In this document: piece by piece, positions 11,041 through 24,337 of the stretch
Position numbering within the stretch: the first letter of the stretch is position 1
Layout: the number at the start of each line of letters is the position of its first letter
Source of the DNA: Climacium dendroides
Lineage: Eukaryota; Streptophyta; Bryopsida; Hypnales; Climaciaceae
Assembly (NCBI GenBank): GCA_950106755.1
Contig: OX467088.1
Coordinates: 4,696,001 to 4,760,000 of the forward strand
Length of the DNA: 64,000 bases
Direction: 5' to 3'
The notes under the pieces: generated by a model
Databases searched by the model: none
Told to the model about the DNA's origin: nothing
What the model saw: only the letters and a program-made list of their open reading frames with translations
Position numbers and translations under genes: made by a program

Positions 11041-11395
11041 TTGGAACCTTTCACTTGCCAACACGAACATATGAAAATTTGACCAATTCTAATGGTGCGT
11101 TGGAACCTCCTTTCACTTGCCAACACGAACATATGAAGTAGCAGTTTCAGATATACCTACCTTAGTAGTGTGTTGTAGAACCTCCTTTCACTTGCCAACA
11201 ATAATATATGAAAATTTGATCAATTTAATAATAGAAAATAGGCTCAGTAGCAAAAAGTGGCAATTTTAGGTATATCTACCTTAGAACCTCCTTTCACTTG
11301 TCAACAAGAACATATGAAATTTTGATCAATCTAATAATAGAAAATAGGCTCAATAACAAAAAGTGGCGGTTTTGGGTATACCTACCTTAGTAGTG
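11041..11395. repeat. Degenerate tandem array around a GGAACCTCCTTTCACTTGCC core
   Basis: Four units share GAACCTCCTTTCACTTGCCA followed by an acatatgaaa segment. They begin with GAACC at 11044, 11103, 11178 and 11284, so spacing grows (59, 75 and 106 bp). The last two units also share a cctaccttag tail that leads into the MITE at 11391. It looks like unequal growth of a local array. Confidence 0.75.
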
Positions 11396-11783
11396 TGCTG
11401 GCAAATGGACCATCTCCTTCAAATGGACCCTAGCTTTAAGGGCAGAATGGAGAGGAGATGATCCTTGAATGGACCACTTTAACAATTGAATGCATCTAGG
11501 AAAATTTATTTTTCTATTGCAAAAGCCAATCATAGTCTTTGAATCTACACATCTCTTTACAAGTTACAAGTGGACAGATTTTGAGAGACCTACGGAATAG
11601 GTACCTATGTCCTTAATCTTTGAAAATTTACAGTAATTCAAAAATGCTTGGAAAAATACAAAACCACTTGTGATAGGTTCCATGTCTATTTTTTTTCCTA
11701 TGAAAAATGATATAAAAATACTTTTGTCCACAGAAACCTATGAAAAAGGCGGATCAGTCCTTAAATGGTCGCCTTTAGAGCAG
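11391..11783 (+). mobile_element. AGGTAG-ended ~400-bp MITE, copy 2
   Basis: This copy is homologous along its length to the copies at 6996-8312 and 39178-39580, sharing for example ttcaaaaatgcttggaaaaa and gaaacctatgaaaaaggcgg with copy 1. The internal insertion site seen in copy 1 is empty here (TTGA at 11464-11467). The ends are more eroded, so borders are approximate. Confidence 0.7.
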
Positions 11784-12457
11784 TTGGGTCCGTGGCATGA
11801 TTCTCCAGTTAAAAAGCGTTGAGGCTTCTGACATTTGAATAATTGACTACATCAAAAATCTTAATTACTGTGGGTACTGCCAATTATTAAGAAGGTGCTT
11901 ATCACTACAAAAATATGTGAAAGTATGTGAAAGCCTTATAGTTTGAAGATTTTGCAACCCGTAGTCTATATGTTTGTGGTCAGTTTAAAGGACTCGAGAT
12001 AAATTTCAGAATTGGATCTATTTTCGAAGCAAACAGGTCAGATCTTGACTTTGTACATTTAATCCACTTTTGGAGAAACACACAACCAGAGAAAAATAAC
12101 GGCTGATTCCCTCAAACGGAAATTGCAAACAGTATGGCTGTATGGATGAAAAAAAGAAAATGAAAAAGAAAAAACAGTGTTGATATACAAAAAATAGATT
12201 GTACACTGTTGCTCGGAGCTTGCAACAGAGCCAAAAAATCACTATAATAAGCATAACCTTGTTCCGAAAAAGTTGTGGTCTTGAGGTAGAGTTTCAAAAA
12301 GCGTTTCCTCAGGAATGCATAGGTGAGAAATGTATCAAAATCTAGCAAGAACCTAGTGGCAAGGTATAGATATAGCAAATACCATTGATGAAATCATTGC
12401 ACCCTTATCAATCTCACTTCTAAACTTCCAGATTAAAAGTGTGTCAAAGAGATCAAC

Positions 12458-15400
12458 TTATTCAGATTCCTGTTCGGCCTTCCTACAGATGGGCGTGTCT
12501 TTGCTTGACACGAAGGAGAACTCACACGCCAAAGCCAAGTGATCGCTTCCCCATTTCTGTAGAGATAATTTCATGCACAAATGTAAGAAACCGCAGCAGG
12601 TTGTTGCCAAGGTCGGCATCCAAAAATCTCTAATTCTTTTTGCTATAACATGCCACCAAAATAAGAGTACTATTTTGGGTGACTACTTCACAAGAAATAT
12701 CAGGCTAGAGACACACAAGAGGTGATAATGGACTCTTATTGTAGCATTTTAAACCAATCTGGGTTCTTATTCAACGCCCGTTGTACTAGTGCAGTTACTA
12801 TGACCCAGTGAAAGCAACAGCTTCAATCGGAGGAAGAAATGGAACCTTAGAAGGAAGTTCGGAGGTGGGAAGTGTGTCCAGGACTTTCACTGTCACAAGA
12901 TCATCTGTATGCCTGTATCATTCACCAGATTAGCATTTAAACATGATTGGACTGATAATGCCGCGAAACAAGCATATGAACTCACAAACAAGAGAACCAA
13001 ATAAATCCGTCAGTGCCCCAATGGCCAAAAATCAATGGGAGTTTGAAAGAATGTTTAGGAAGCTTCAAAGAAGGTAACAAAATGTACCAGTAGAAAGAAG
13101 AACCATATTCTACACTTTTTATTGACAGAAATATGTTTTGAAAGTTGACTATGATCGGCTATTAGCTTCCAAAGTTACGGGTTAAGAGACCCGCTTGAGA
13201 AAGAAACAACGTGGGCTTACCAGATGTAATCAACAGTGCCCCTAAACTTCTTGTGACAAGTGGTTACCCACGGCTCCCCTCTTTCATCCCTACTGCCAGG
13301 CTTTCCCTGCGTGCAAGACAAATAGATAAACCCACCAAAGCGCAGAAAACCTGAACATTCTACTTTCATGACAGCTGAAAGAGACTGTTTCAAATGAGTC
13401 AACACTAGACTGTCCCCATAGTTTTCACTTAAGAGGCCTCGCAATTTGAAAAATTATCAATTTGGCAACCACAGAATTGCTACAGGCAATTACTGCTCGA
13501 CAAGCACACCGAGAACACGTAATCAGAATGAGTTGCATATCCCCATCATGCACAAGATCGATTTTGACAGGAGAAAAGCTACACACAAGAGAATCCAGAT
13601 TCTTCAGAATTCAGATTCAGGGACAACTGTTGTACATATTTTCAAATGAAATACTGCTCACAAAGCTTGAATGAAACCTCAATTTCCGAGTATGCGCTTC
13701 GAAGATTCATTTCGTGCTGGACTACGGAGGAGTGCCTCCCGCCAGTAGCTGCCATCAACTCAAATCGATCCCAACTCCGTATCCTGATGGCAGAAAGTAG
13801 ACTATGAGTTTATGCACAATCGTTTATTGAATATAGAAATCCAGGCTGGCAACGAAATCAACTACAGAACTAATAGCAAACGCCGAGGATGCCTGGAAGC
13901 AAACTGGCTGAAAAAAGTATGGAATATCATCAACTCGAACCGACAGTAGTCTTACCCAGAATACTGTAGGAGAGGACATTAAGCCCTGAGGCAATGATTA
14001 GCTACCAAAGTACGCAATTGGATTTCAACAAATAAGTTGCAAAGGTAAAGTGGCAGGCTACAAAGAATGTGGGTATGCCACATACCTTCTCGGTATGGAA
14101 ACTCTCTTCAGAGTTTCTACGGTGGTCTTTTCGTAGCTGATTTCAGTAACTGAATTTTCGTCTCCAGTTATGATCACTGTAGATTCCTCAAAATCGTTTG
14201 TTTTCGCAGACACTAAGGTGCTCTCAGGAGCTGATTCTTCATCAGCTCCTGTTTCAGCACCTTGAGTCGATCTAGAAGCAGTGCCATACCTGCCATGACA
14301 TAGAATTCCCAATGATTAGCTACCTAGAAACAGCTGGGAGCACAAGCCGATACAGAAAAATTATACTCCCTCTGTCCTGAAATAAGAGTCTGCAGTTTTG
14401 TTGAAAACATTTGATACCAATTTCATTGATCATGTTATGAAAAGCATACATTCAAAAGGGTCCAAATTTTTTATCACCAGAATCAATGAAGAACATTGCA
14501 TGTGTTCATTGCAACCTAAACAAAATTGGATAGAATAAAGCCTCCATAAGACCTACTCAAAACAACCTTAAAAAAACATGAGTTCCAAACAGGACACTTA
14601 TTTCCGGACGGAGGGAGTAGTAGCTATGCAGATCAAATATCATCAGCAGGTCAAAATATCACAAATGCCAGCAGCAGGTGAAAATCACGACCAATTTCAT
14701 GTTGAGATCAATCACAAAGAATATCGAGGAACACACAATATTCGTTAGCCACAACTAAATAATTGATTACAACTGCACCTCTCATATTTAGACCCTCCAT
14801 TTGAGTATCCATAAGTGCTGAAACCTTCATTTGCACTCTCCTCCTCCTGCCCTGATATGTAACGCCGATCATGGACAGCCAAATCGAGCTACATTCCACA
14901 AAACTGTTTGTCAGGATAATTATCATTTACACAATGAGGATGATTCTGTTTTATGTAATGAATGGAACTGAGTGAAAAAAATGATATTCGTACCTGTGAA
15001 GAAGATATGAATCGATACAAGGCACTCTGTCAAGGCACGAAACATCTTTGTCAAGATCACATGGTTGCTAGGATAAAGACAGATCTAAACCTGACTGATG
15101 TGCTAAATCATACACGATAACGTAAAAAGTCTTTGGATATCTAGCGCCAGTATCAGCACAAATTAAAAACTTGCATGTTAAGGGGGAAAATGAACATATG
15201 GCGCCATTGATTCCTCAAAAGTCCAATAGAACTTAGGCAAAATGATAATCTCTTGCAAGTTCTTCATGAGTCATCAAAACATGAAAAGGAAGGAAAATCA
15301 CATTTGGTGTACTGTTGAAGTCTCCAGCTATAGCTACGGGCGCCTTTCCCCATTTTTCAGAGATAGCATGAGCCTTTTCCATAAGCAATCGGGTCTGCAA

Positions 15401-18400
15401 ATAACGACTATATTAGCAGATACATTGGGACACGTGCTAAGAACTTGACAAGCCGGGTGAAATCATCGTTACGTAGATATCAATACTATGAAAGGGAATA
15501 CTGTCGGATTGGGGTGCCAGGATTAAATAAAGACCATTGACCAATAGAATGAATTTGTGGGGATCTAAGCAAAATGAACTCTCAAGTTTGTAACTACCTG
15601 GCCTAGCTTGACATCACCACGCTTGGGATTAAAGAGCACGTGAATGTTGCCCACAACAACACGATTATTCCTGGAATCAAATGAGTTGTCAAACCACCCA
15701 AGATACGTCATACTTTAAGGTTAACCGGGAACCATATTAATGTCGCGCGGTAACCCAAGCCACCCTTCTTGTGTATCAATTTGTAGTCACGCTCTATGTA
15801 CTTCTAGACACGTTGAATTTCAAGGAATTTTCTAATATGGCAACGAGTAAGCTACGGCTAACTGGACAAAAATGTCACACTTCATGCTGCTCGAGGACGC
15901 AGCAAGTGAAAATAAATTCATATATTACAGAACACAAGCGTATTACAGGTTTAAAAGAATGTATCTTGAAAAAAGACCTCACAATGATAACCGTTGCGAA
16001 CCATACGAAGATTCCGATACCCAAACTCAATAGAAAGTTCCCTTGTGTGAATCAGAGTTTGCTATACCCAGAAGTGGTTGATTCTGTGCCGTGCGTAACT
16101 TCCAAGTCCTCCGAAGCATTGTGTTTAAGATTGTTGCTTTTGGCCTAGTAAGATACACAGGGATTTAAACATGAATACATACGTTCCAATATGCAATTGA
16201 ATTGACAAAAAACGGGAATAAGAAAATAAGAGGACTAGACCTGGAGGACAATGAGCATAATGTCAAAAGAAGGGCTATGCAAGTAATCCAGTCTGAAATG
16301 AGGTGGCACCTGTAGAACACAAAGCTGGGCTACGTTATCCCGGAGGTTGTAGTCAATGAATTCGATGCTCTTTTCCTCGAGTAACTCGAACCTAAAACCA
16401 TTCCAAAGCTACAGACAGTGAGGTGTCATGATATTCCAAGTAAACGCATGACATCGACTATAAATCGCATTACATACAAAGAAAAAAGGATTAAGGATAT
16501 GAGAAATTCTTCCGGGAGACTTTCAGCATGTGTAAAAGTCAGGGACTGGCTAGTCTAAAAGGTATGCCTTCTTCCATTCAATTAACAGCCTATACGAATT
16601 TAACATGAGGATGAAAAGATATTCAAAACCGAGAACCGAAAGTTTGCGGGATTTGCGAGCTAAAGCTCTTGTGCTTCAAAAGATACCTATTTTTTCTCCA
16701 GAACATGGCACAGCCATCAGACGTGTCTCCAGTTCGACCCTACAGCAACAGACATATTATATGTTCCACCGGACCACATAAGCTTGAACAGTCCATCTAC
16801 TTAAAGGAGCCATAGCGCAATTCGATAACGCATACATTTCACTAAGCAAGAGCTTTCGCAGATACTAAAAAATGTACTCATGAACTTTAAACATCCCATT
16901 AGAGAAAACATCTATATCTTGATTTTAATATTATAACTATCAATACTCAAATTGAATGGAGGCGCATAAGGTTACTTGAAACCACGTACCGTGTACACCC
17001 CAACATAACCAACTTTCTGAAGATCTTCATTCAAGTCTTCATAATGATCCACTTCCTGATGACAAACAAATACAAATCACTACCTGACAAATGGCCATCA
17101 ATGTAATAGATGGACCGTGCAAGAATATACAGGTATATTATTTCATAGCTGACCACGATCTGCAACAACTTATACCTGTATAAGATGCCTAAGGATCTCT
17201 TTTTGAATATACACTGCCCAACAATAATCAATTATGCTCGGAGGTACTCGAATCGCAGTCTTATCAGGTCTGCTTCACCCGTAGTAACCACATGCTAAAA
17301 ACTTCTTCACAAAGGACCTGAAGCAAAATGCAATTGCACCATCGTAAACGTCCAATAAAAGCTTACTTGTAAACATATGATATCTGGAGACCAAAGTCCA
17401 AGCTCCCACAGGATTTTCCTCTTGCGTGCATCCCAGTCCAGGATCAAAGGCCACTTATATTCTGGTATATGCCAGTATAATTCCTTCCAGTGTCTCCGTG
17501 CATTCACATCGGCCAAAATATTGTATGACACTATAACAAATCTCTCTGGACCCCCACCCACCCCAGGTAAACCGGCACGATTGTGTTTACATCAAAGAAA
17601 ACCACAAATTAGTAATCCCAGTCAAAACGATGTATATGACTACCAAACTTCCACCAGAAAGAGCAAGCTGGCCCAATTCAAACAAAATATTCAGTCTAGC
17701 GGAAGTGCGCACTAAGAAATCGAACACCTCACACAACTGATAATAGTATTAACAAATGCTGGGACAGGAGTATCGTATGGAGGACCCGTCATGCAGACCT
17801 GCTGTTCTATAGAGAATGGAAGCAATAAAATTCCATATAAAGTATAAAGGACCCTAGTCTATTTATGAAAACCAAAGGTCAATGAGATCAACCTTTTTTT
17901 CATAATATTTTTATTGGAACCCAAGCATGATGCATGAACTAGCAAAGACTAGCGCCCATTCCAGCCTTATCATAAACCCTACTAGCTCCGCTCCATAGGA
18001 TATGAGATTTATAAGGGTCTTCAAAGATCACCCTGGAACAGGGATCAAGGGTCTTATTGGGCCTGAAGGACGATGCACGGATTCCTCCTCCGTGTCCTCT
18101 CTAGCGCAAACCCTTTAGTATGTTGGGTTTCCTGATCCAGGTTCTCTACGGTACAAACGAGCCACAAATGCTAGACTGTGTAGACAATAAAGACCAGAAA
18201 TGAATGGGAAAGACGCACCGCAGTGTTTAGGTGGTTTGTTACGAGCATTAAGCCAATACCGATACTCTTCACGCCTAGGTCGAGCCCTTACTGATCTCTC
18301 TTCCCCGTGTGATTCAGGCCTTCTGCAGAATAAGTAACGTGTGCATCTTCTTTAGGAGACAACTTCGAGAGGCTCAAAGCGTACAAAACTTTACCGTAAC

Positions 18401-19944
18401 CCTAATGCTTAAAGTAATTTAATACTGAAAGGATCCTCAAGCTCTACAAATCAAAATTGAGAAGTGCACAACATAGGAAAAGACAGTAAAATGCATCGGC
18501 TGTACACACCAGAGAAGTGCAAGAAAATGAAATTGGACTAGAGAAACTAGCTTGCGATGTATTTGATGCAAGCTGACCACAACACGTTTGATTGCCACAG
18601 TGAATTAAATTCATGACTAGGAGAATAATAACATATGAGGTCATAAGAAATACGGACCCTCGTCCCCGGGCTCTATTGAAGCCTCCACGTGGAAAGCTTG
18701 AGAGACCAGCATTGGATGCTGAACCATCATTCCCCGCTGCAGCCATGGTCCTCGCAGAAATGCCCCTCACCACCTCATAATTCTGCAACCTCGACTCCTT
18801 TCTCACCAGCGCGATAGAGCTCGACGTTTGGTGAATTGTAGACCTCGAAGCTAACCGAATGTTGACGCAGCAACGCCCTGTAAGAATAACAACAAGCCGG
18901 TGAATAGGCGAAAGAATTTCAGGAGTCTTTCTTAAAGATCAGAAGTCAATTTCATTTCAAACTGTTTAGAAAATGTGCAGTGACTTCTAATTCTCTCCTC
19001 ACAAATAGATAATACAAGAAAATGAAATATCTCAAATCCAATAATGCTAGACCAAGTCAAAAGTAAAATGTAGGTAAGAAGTCAGCCCAGACAATTGAGC
19101 TTGAGCTGTTAATTCCTACACTGATGATACAGAATTCCATCCCATAATATTAGACATTTTTGAAAGGAACAAGAATGTTTAGGAACGTATGAGGAATTTG
19201 CAAGAACGCCCACAACTAAGACGTGATCTGGATTTGGACCAGAGTTCCAATGAGCTATTTTGCAATGTAATGAACGAGGCTCAAATATTCCTATGAAAAC
19301 GTTCAATACAGATACCATAAATCGAAGTTGTGACTCAGAGGAAAAAACACTCGTGGCCTATTCTTGAAAGCCCTGGCGTCGCTTGAATTCAACAAATTAT
19401 GATTGATCACTGCTTCGCGGACTGATTTCACAATAGAAATTGACATCAGATCCCCTCTTCGCCAACAGATAACACATGTAACGCAAATCCTAAAAATCGG
19501 TAAAATGCATCTCCATTGCAAAACAGTACACGGCTTGCAGACATTTCCACCTTAATTACAAAGATCGACACTTCAAATGAAAAAACAAGCCAGACATCAA
19601 ATGAAAAAATACGCAACCATTCAGCAACCCCTGTAAACCCTAAAATCGAAATTTTTTTAAAAATTAAAAAATTAAACAACACGTATGTGCGCCCTATTTT
19701 CTCACGAAACTCGAATTCACTTTGATTCACCGAATTAGCATCGATCGCCACTTCTTCTCCCCCAAATAGAAAAGAATCAAAGCAACATGTTTCAAAATAA
19801 ATTTGAGAACCGGGCATTGCCTGCCACACCTGGTGCACGGATTGAGCAAATGGAGACTGCCATGTTGCAGCAGGCATGAAGTGGAATTGAAATTAGAGCA
19901 TTTGATGAACACTGACCTAGAAATTGAACGGCGCCGAGGATCAT
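12458..19944 (-). CDS. CCR4/Angel-type poly(A)-nuclease-like protein (CCR4 homolog), 545 aa
   Basis: Seventeen exons, in transcript order: 19944-19917, 18877-18658, 18322-18219, 17545-17367, 17055-16990, 16739-16687, 16391-16310, 16144-16068, 15670-15598, 15394-15302, 15026-14994, 14888-14779, 14289-14086, 13427-13364, 13306-13221, 12912-12846, 12556-12458. All junctions keep phase. Family knowledge: EEP-fold Mg-dependent 3'-5' exonucleases of this group (plant CCR4 homologs, animal Angel) shorten poly(A) tails or trim RNA 3' ends. All catalytic blocks are present: SYNILAD (N126), CLQEVD (E178), GDFNS (D319, N321), GTVDYIW (D488) and GSDHLAL (D518, H519). A variable acidic insert (about 350-445) interrupts the fold, as in plant CCR4-6-like members. 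The first ~55 residues are Arg/Ser-rich with almost no acidic residue and resemble a mitochondrial or plastid leader. They are followed by a second in-frame ATG at codon 54, so dual localisation is possible. The donor of exon 16 is the least certain junction. Intron 12 holds a Stowaway MITE. Confidence 0.88.
14366..14617. mobile_element. Stowaway-type MITE, copy 2, inside CCR4-like intron 12
   Basis: The 252-bp element has inverted ends CTCCCTCTGTCCTGAAATAAG and, reverse-complemented, CTCCCTCCGTCCGGAAATAAG, and TA on each side (14364-14365 and 14618-14619). The interior matches the copy at 1387-1637 in the opposite orientation. It lies between the splice sites of intron 12 (14290-14778) and leaves both intact. 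Confidence 0.9.
17841..18115. repeat. Dispersed intronic repeat, copy 1 (CCR4-like intron 3)
   Basis: This ~275-bp stretch resembles 31171-31450 in the same orientation, sharing segments such as aggaccct, caatgagatcaa / catgagatcaa, aaaccctact and gatcaccctg / catcaccctg. Both copies sit in introns of minus-strand genes. No terminal repeats are evident. A SINE-like origin is possible but I cannot find a clear pol III promoter. Confidence 0.5.
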
Positions 19945-22786
19945 AAAAACGGGAGATTCGAGGACGATGGTGAGGATGGTCGCAGTTGCAAAGGCGAGGA
20001 TTGCAAGGCGAGAAGAATATTGAAATCTTAAAAGGGGAAGAGATAACCGATTGGCGGTGTCGGTGTCCCTTGTTAAGGGGGCGGTGCTTTTACTTTTCTT
20101 TTAAAAAAAATCTTTTTATCGTTTTCCCCTTTCCCCCCTTTTTCCCAGCCCGAAAGTAAAATTGTTGTGTTATGAAGATTGTGTATTGGAGTGAACTTCT
20201 ATAGTCAAAAGTGAATTTTTGAGTTTTTCTCAAGAAATGGAATTGTCTTCACTAAGTTTCATGATACTTTCACTTCTATTTAGTAGGGAGAAACTACATT
20301 TTAGGAATAATTTTGTATGGTTGTCAAACTAAAAGCTTTCTAAAAGTTCAAATTCAATGTTAAAAGCAATTTTCTGAAAACATGAATAACTTGCCTTTCC
20401 TACTTTTTGTGAGTGACCTTTTTAAATTTTGCATGCCAACAATTTCAATTATCTTCTTGCAACTCATTAGAAAAATAATGGGGTCACAAAAGGACTACCA
20501 AATTGTTTGTTCAGAGTTTGGCGGCCCTCTTGGGACCGAATTTTTTCCTAACGTATTGCACACTTCCATGCAAAATTTTAGAATTACATTTTTTTTTGCT
20601 AGGTTTTAACCAATTTTGTACGTATGGAAGTTGGATGAAGAAATCAACTCAAATTTGAAGGCAATCCTCTAAGTTATTTCACTAATTTGAATTCATATAG
20701 GACATCAGAACACAGTAGTTAGAAGTTCTTCTATGTATAAGGACATTAAACTTAAAGTTAAATATAAGTTGCATATATTTATGTACAGATGTGTCATTTA
20801 TCTTAAATTTAACAAATTGATTATAAAAGAAGTTTTTTTAATGAAACTAATGTTCCATAGTGATTTCCTAAGAAATATTTAGGCTTGTTATTAAAATAAT
20901 TAAGAAATGTTTAGGTATTTTTAAGTATCTATTAACCTACGACCTATGAATATTTATGAAATGTATTTGTAGATTATTTAAAGGACATTTTGCAATATAG
21001 GCTACATTCAAAGTCATTTTCTATTTCAAGATGCAACCTTCAAAAGCATGAAAAGAAGGCAACAAAATTTGAATTGTGTGATATACAGTGTACCCTAAAT
21101 GGGATGTGATTGTGTTTAAAGTACAAATATAAAAGAGACCTTTGAAAGACATAATAAAACCTATTTTTTTAATTCAAAGTACGTGTTTTATTCCCATGTA
21201 AATTTAAGTATCTTCAAATCCACAATTGGATCAAAGGAACTTGAATTCACCTTACAATAGACCAGAGGTATTTCAATGCACCATGGGGGATCAAACCTTA
21301 GTCTCCAATATAACAAAGTTTGTTATGAACTAGGAGACCATCTGTGAGCTTCAAATTCACTACAATCACTAAGATTTAAAAGGTATTTATGTAATGGGTA
21401 CTTCCAATGTAGAACAAGCCCGTAACTTGTGACAGTGTGATGGGTGCTTGTAACATAGTAAATGTGTATCTTTGAGTTATTAAGATTTTAGAAGGTCAAG
21501 TCTTTTTGAATCTTAAATAGTGAAACAATACCTTAGCATTCACTTTTGAACACTTTGAACTACAATTAAAGATTTAATATAATTCTTCAAATCTCCAAAT
21601 AAGTGCCACATCATCACTAGAATACTCATAAATCTATTTTTTGAAACATTTTCTTAATCTTCTATCTTCTTTCTATTTCCTAATCCACTTGCTCTTCAAT
21701 GTCAAATAAATGCAAGGGTGATACTATTTTATAGGTGATATATAGTTTTGTGCCCTCACTAAGAGGATGATTCAATGTGGCTTGATCCCAATTATAGATA
21801 GTAGGAGAAAATGACCTTACCAATTAGATATAAAAGTAATAGTTAAAATAAAAATTTATACTAAGTATTATTCTATTTTAAATTAGTATAGGGTGAAATT
21901 TAAATGTATTGTCCAAATTTCCACATAAATAAAAAATATATTGACACTAATTTTGAGCAATCATTAATAAGAGAAATCATTGTGCTAAAAAAAATAAAAT
22001 AAAGTACAATAAATGTATAAAGGCTACAAAAAAGTTACTTGAGTATTCCAACACCTAATATAGATCTAAAATCTCTTCTAAGTAAGATAAGGTAAGAGGT
22101 CCTAAAATTGATTAGACTCTAAGCATCTTGTAACATGAGGCACATATTGCTTCAACACACTAGATCAATATACTAGTTTTGCATATTTCAAGAGGTGGGT
22201 GTTTTTAATGACCACTTCCCTTCATCTTCAAAAATTCAATACTAATTCCATAAAGATCTAAAAAATATGAAATGATAGGTCAAATGCCAATTCTATTGGA
22301 TGAATTCTACATACTATAAGGTGTTGAATAATGGGTTCCATTAGCAAAAAAATAGACTTAAAATACCACTCTTTATATTAATTTTGTAGGACAAAATTTT
22401 TAACTAGGGTTGCTATATGAGATGGTTTAGTTGTTAGTATGATAAATTTTGAAGGTTGAATATAGCTGGTTTATTTGGGATGCTTGTGGCTGTTGGATGT
22501 GTTCTAGGCCAAGTTGACTAAATCGACAATTAGGGGTTGTTGTCATTAGATTGGTTCTCGGCCACGTCATCAATTTTGCTAGATTTTTTTTTGTTTCCAA
22601 TCTAGGTTTTTTTTTGCTTTGCTTTGCTTTGCTAATTATGTTACTAATTCTTTGAATATTTACAACTAGGGTTTATAATTGTGTTTGATTGCTAGTTCAT
22701 AGGATCTACCTCGGAATACTTGTTGTGTTATGGTGGTTACAAGATGACATTGAATTTTTAAATCAAGATGTACACAATTGTAGATG

Positions 22787-22936
22787 CACTACTAGAAAGT
22801 TTAGTTTTTTTGTTGTTTTGGTCACATTGATCCGGTCAAAATCTGACAAAAATCTATTGATTTTAACATATTTCTATTAGATTTTGACTGGATCAATGCG
22901 ACCAAAACAACAGAAAAACTAAATTTTCTAGTAGTG
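22787..22936. mobile_element. CACTA-type MITE (150 bp)
   Basis: The ends are CACTACTAGAAA and its inverse TTTCTAGTAGTG, the typical start of plant CACTA (CMC/En-Spm) elements, with a 3-bp target duplication ATG at 22784-22786 and 22937-22939. About 58 bp at each end are inverted copies, so the element is nearly a perfect hairpin with a loop of about 30 bp. It has no coding capacity. Confidence 0.9.
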
Positions 22937-24337
22937 ATGTGAGCACGCAACTGGAACTTGCCAACCTATTTTTTTTGCCAAAATGGTAACACTTACATAG
23001 AGTTGCAATTGCATTTAGAGAAGGAGGTTTATGCAAACTAGTTGTTCCAATTCTGGGACTTCAATGACCAATGTTGTATCTAGAGTAAGTTTGAGGCAAT
23101 AAATCTTGTCTATAAGCAAGTTTACGTAATTCTTGACAAAGAGGAGGACAATGGATGAGTTCATAAGCAAAGTAGTTACCTTCACAATGCCATAGAAACT
23201 GAGAGCAATGACTTTGTTGCACCTATAGAATTGGAATTACCCACTGTTAATGATGGCTTGTGATCTAGGAAGAGGGAGATGAATTGAATTGCTTTCAAAT
23301 ATGAGTAGGCTTGGTATTTCCTTCCTTATTTGTGGGTGTTGCAAGTTGAAGTTTGGGAGCACTTCCGTATGGCAACAATAGCAAAGTTGTCCATCCAAAA
23401 ATTATAGACCTTGCTCTTGAAGTTACAAGAGGGGTAGGGCACTATGGAGATAAAGCTTGATGTTTGGAAAAAATTCTAACCCTCGCCAAAGACTTGGATC
23501 ACCTCCACTACACCATATGATATTGTAGTTTTGGCATTGTAAGGTATTGCTTTGTAACTTTTTGTTTTTTACAACCTGTTCATATTGCATTTTTCACTCT
23601 ACAATTTCATGGCTATAACTGATAGTGCTCTTGAAGCCACCTCTGTTGAATCATACTGCACCTACTATTGGATTTATGCCACCTTGGAATGATATTGCTC
23701 TTTCTCTAGTATAACATAGGTGGTGGAACCCTCAGGTGTTTGTTTATGACATTGCACTACAAACTTACCACAACATGTAGGCCTCAAAATTTGTTTTGTA
23801 AACCCAATTTTGTGTAAGTTATGGTTGTGTATGTTTCTTTTAGAGTGATTGAACATTACAATTCCTTGATGTGGCCATATCTTCTTCAAAATTGAACGTG
23901 GTTAGTTTTGTGTCTCATTGTGTTTGTAAACACATTATATGAATTGATTTTTGCATTGTGCAATCATTGGCAATGTGCACTTGATCTCTATTGTACATTT
24001 TGCAATGAATATGAATGTAGTATTCTTATTTCATGTCATGTATGCATTCAATGTGTATTTAGTAAGGGAATTTGTTTGAGGTGATGTCATTGTATGTGTT
24101 TAAAAATATTCTACTTGTGAACTCAAAACTCTGCTACAAATTCCTTAATTATGAGTGGCAAGTAGTGGAAAAAAATGTAGTGGGAAAACAAATATAGTAA
24201 AAATTATATGTGATATATTTATGGAAATTAGGAATTATAATTAATGTGTGTCCCTTTTTTAATGAATCACATTAGGAAATTATAGAATGTAAGATCCTAA
24301 AATAAACAATAGCCAAAAAATAATACCCTTCCATTAA

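Noticed and set aside
15771..16148. 125-aa plus-strand ORF
   Set aside because: It overlaps exon 8 and flanking introns of the CCR4-like gene on the opposite strand and has no recognisable motif.
17377..17715. 112-aa plus-strand ORF
   Set aside because: It is the complement of CCR4-like exon 4, which carries the SYNILAD catalytic motif on the minus strand.
22940..23530. Possible decayed coding region downstream of the CACTA MITE
   Set aside because: Some frames read like protein for 30-40 residues but stops occur in all frames and I recognise no domain. It could be a transposon relic but cannot be called.
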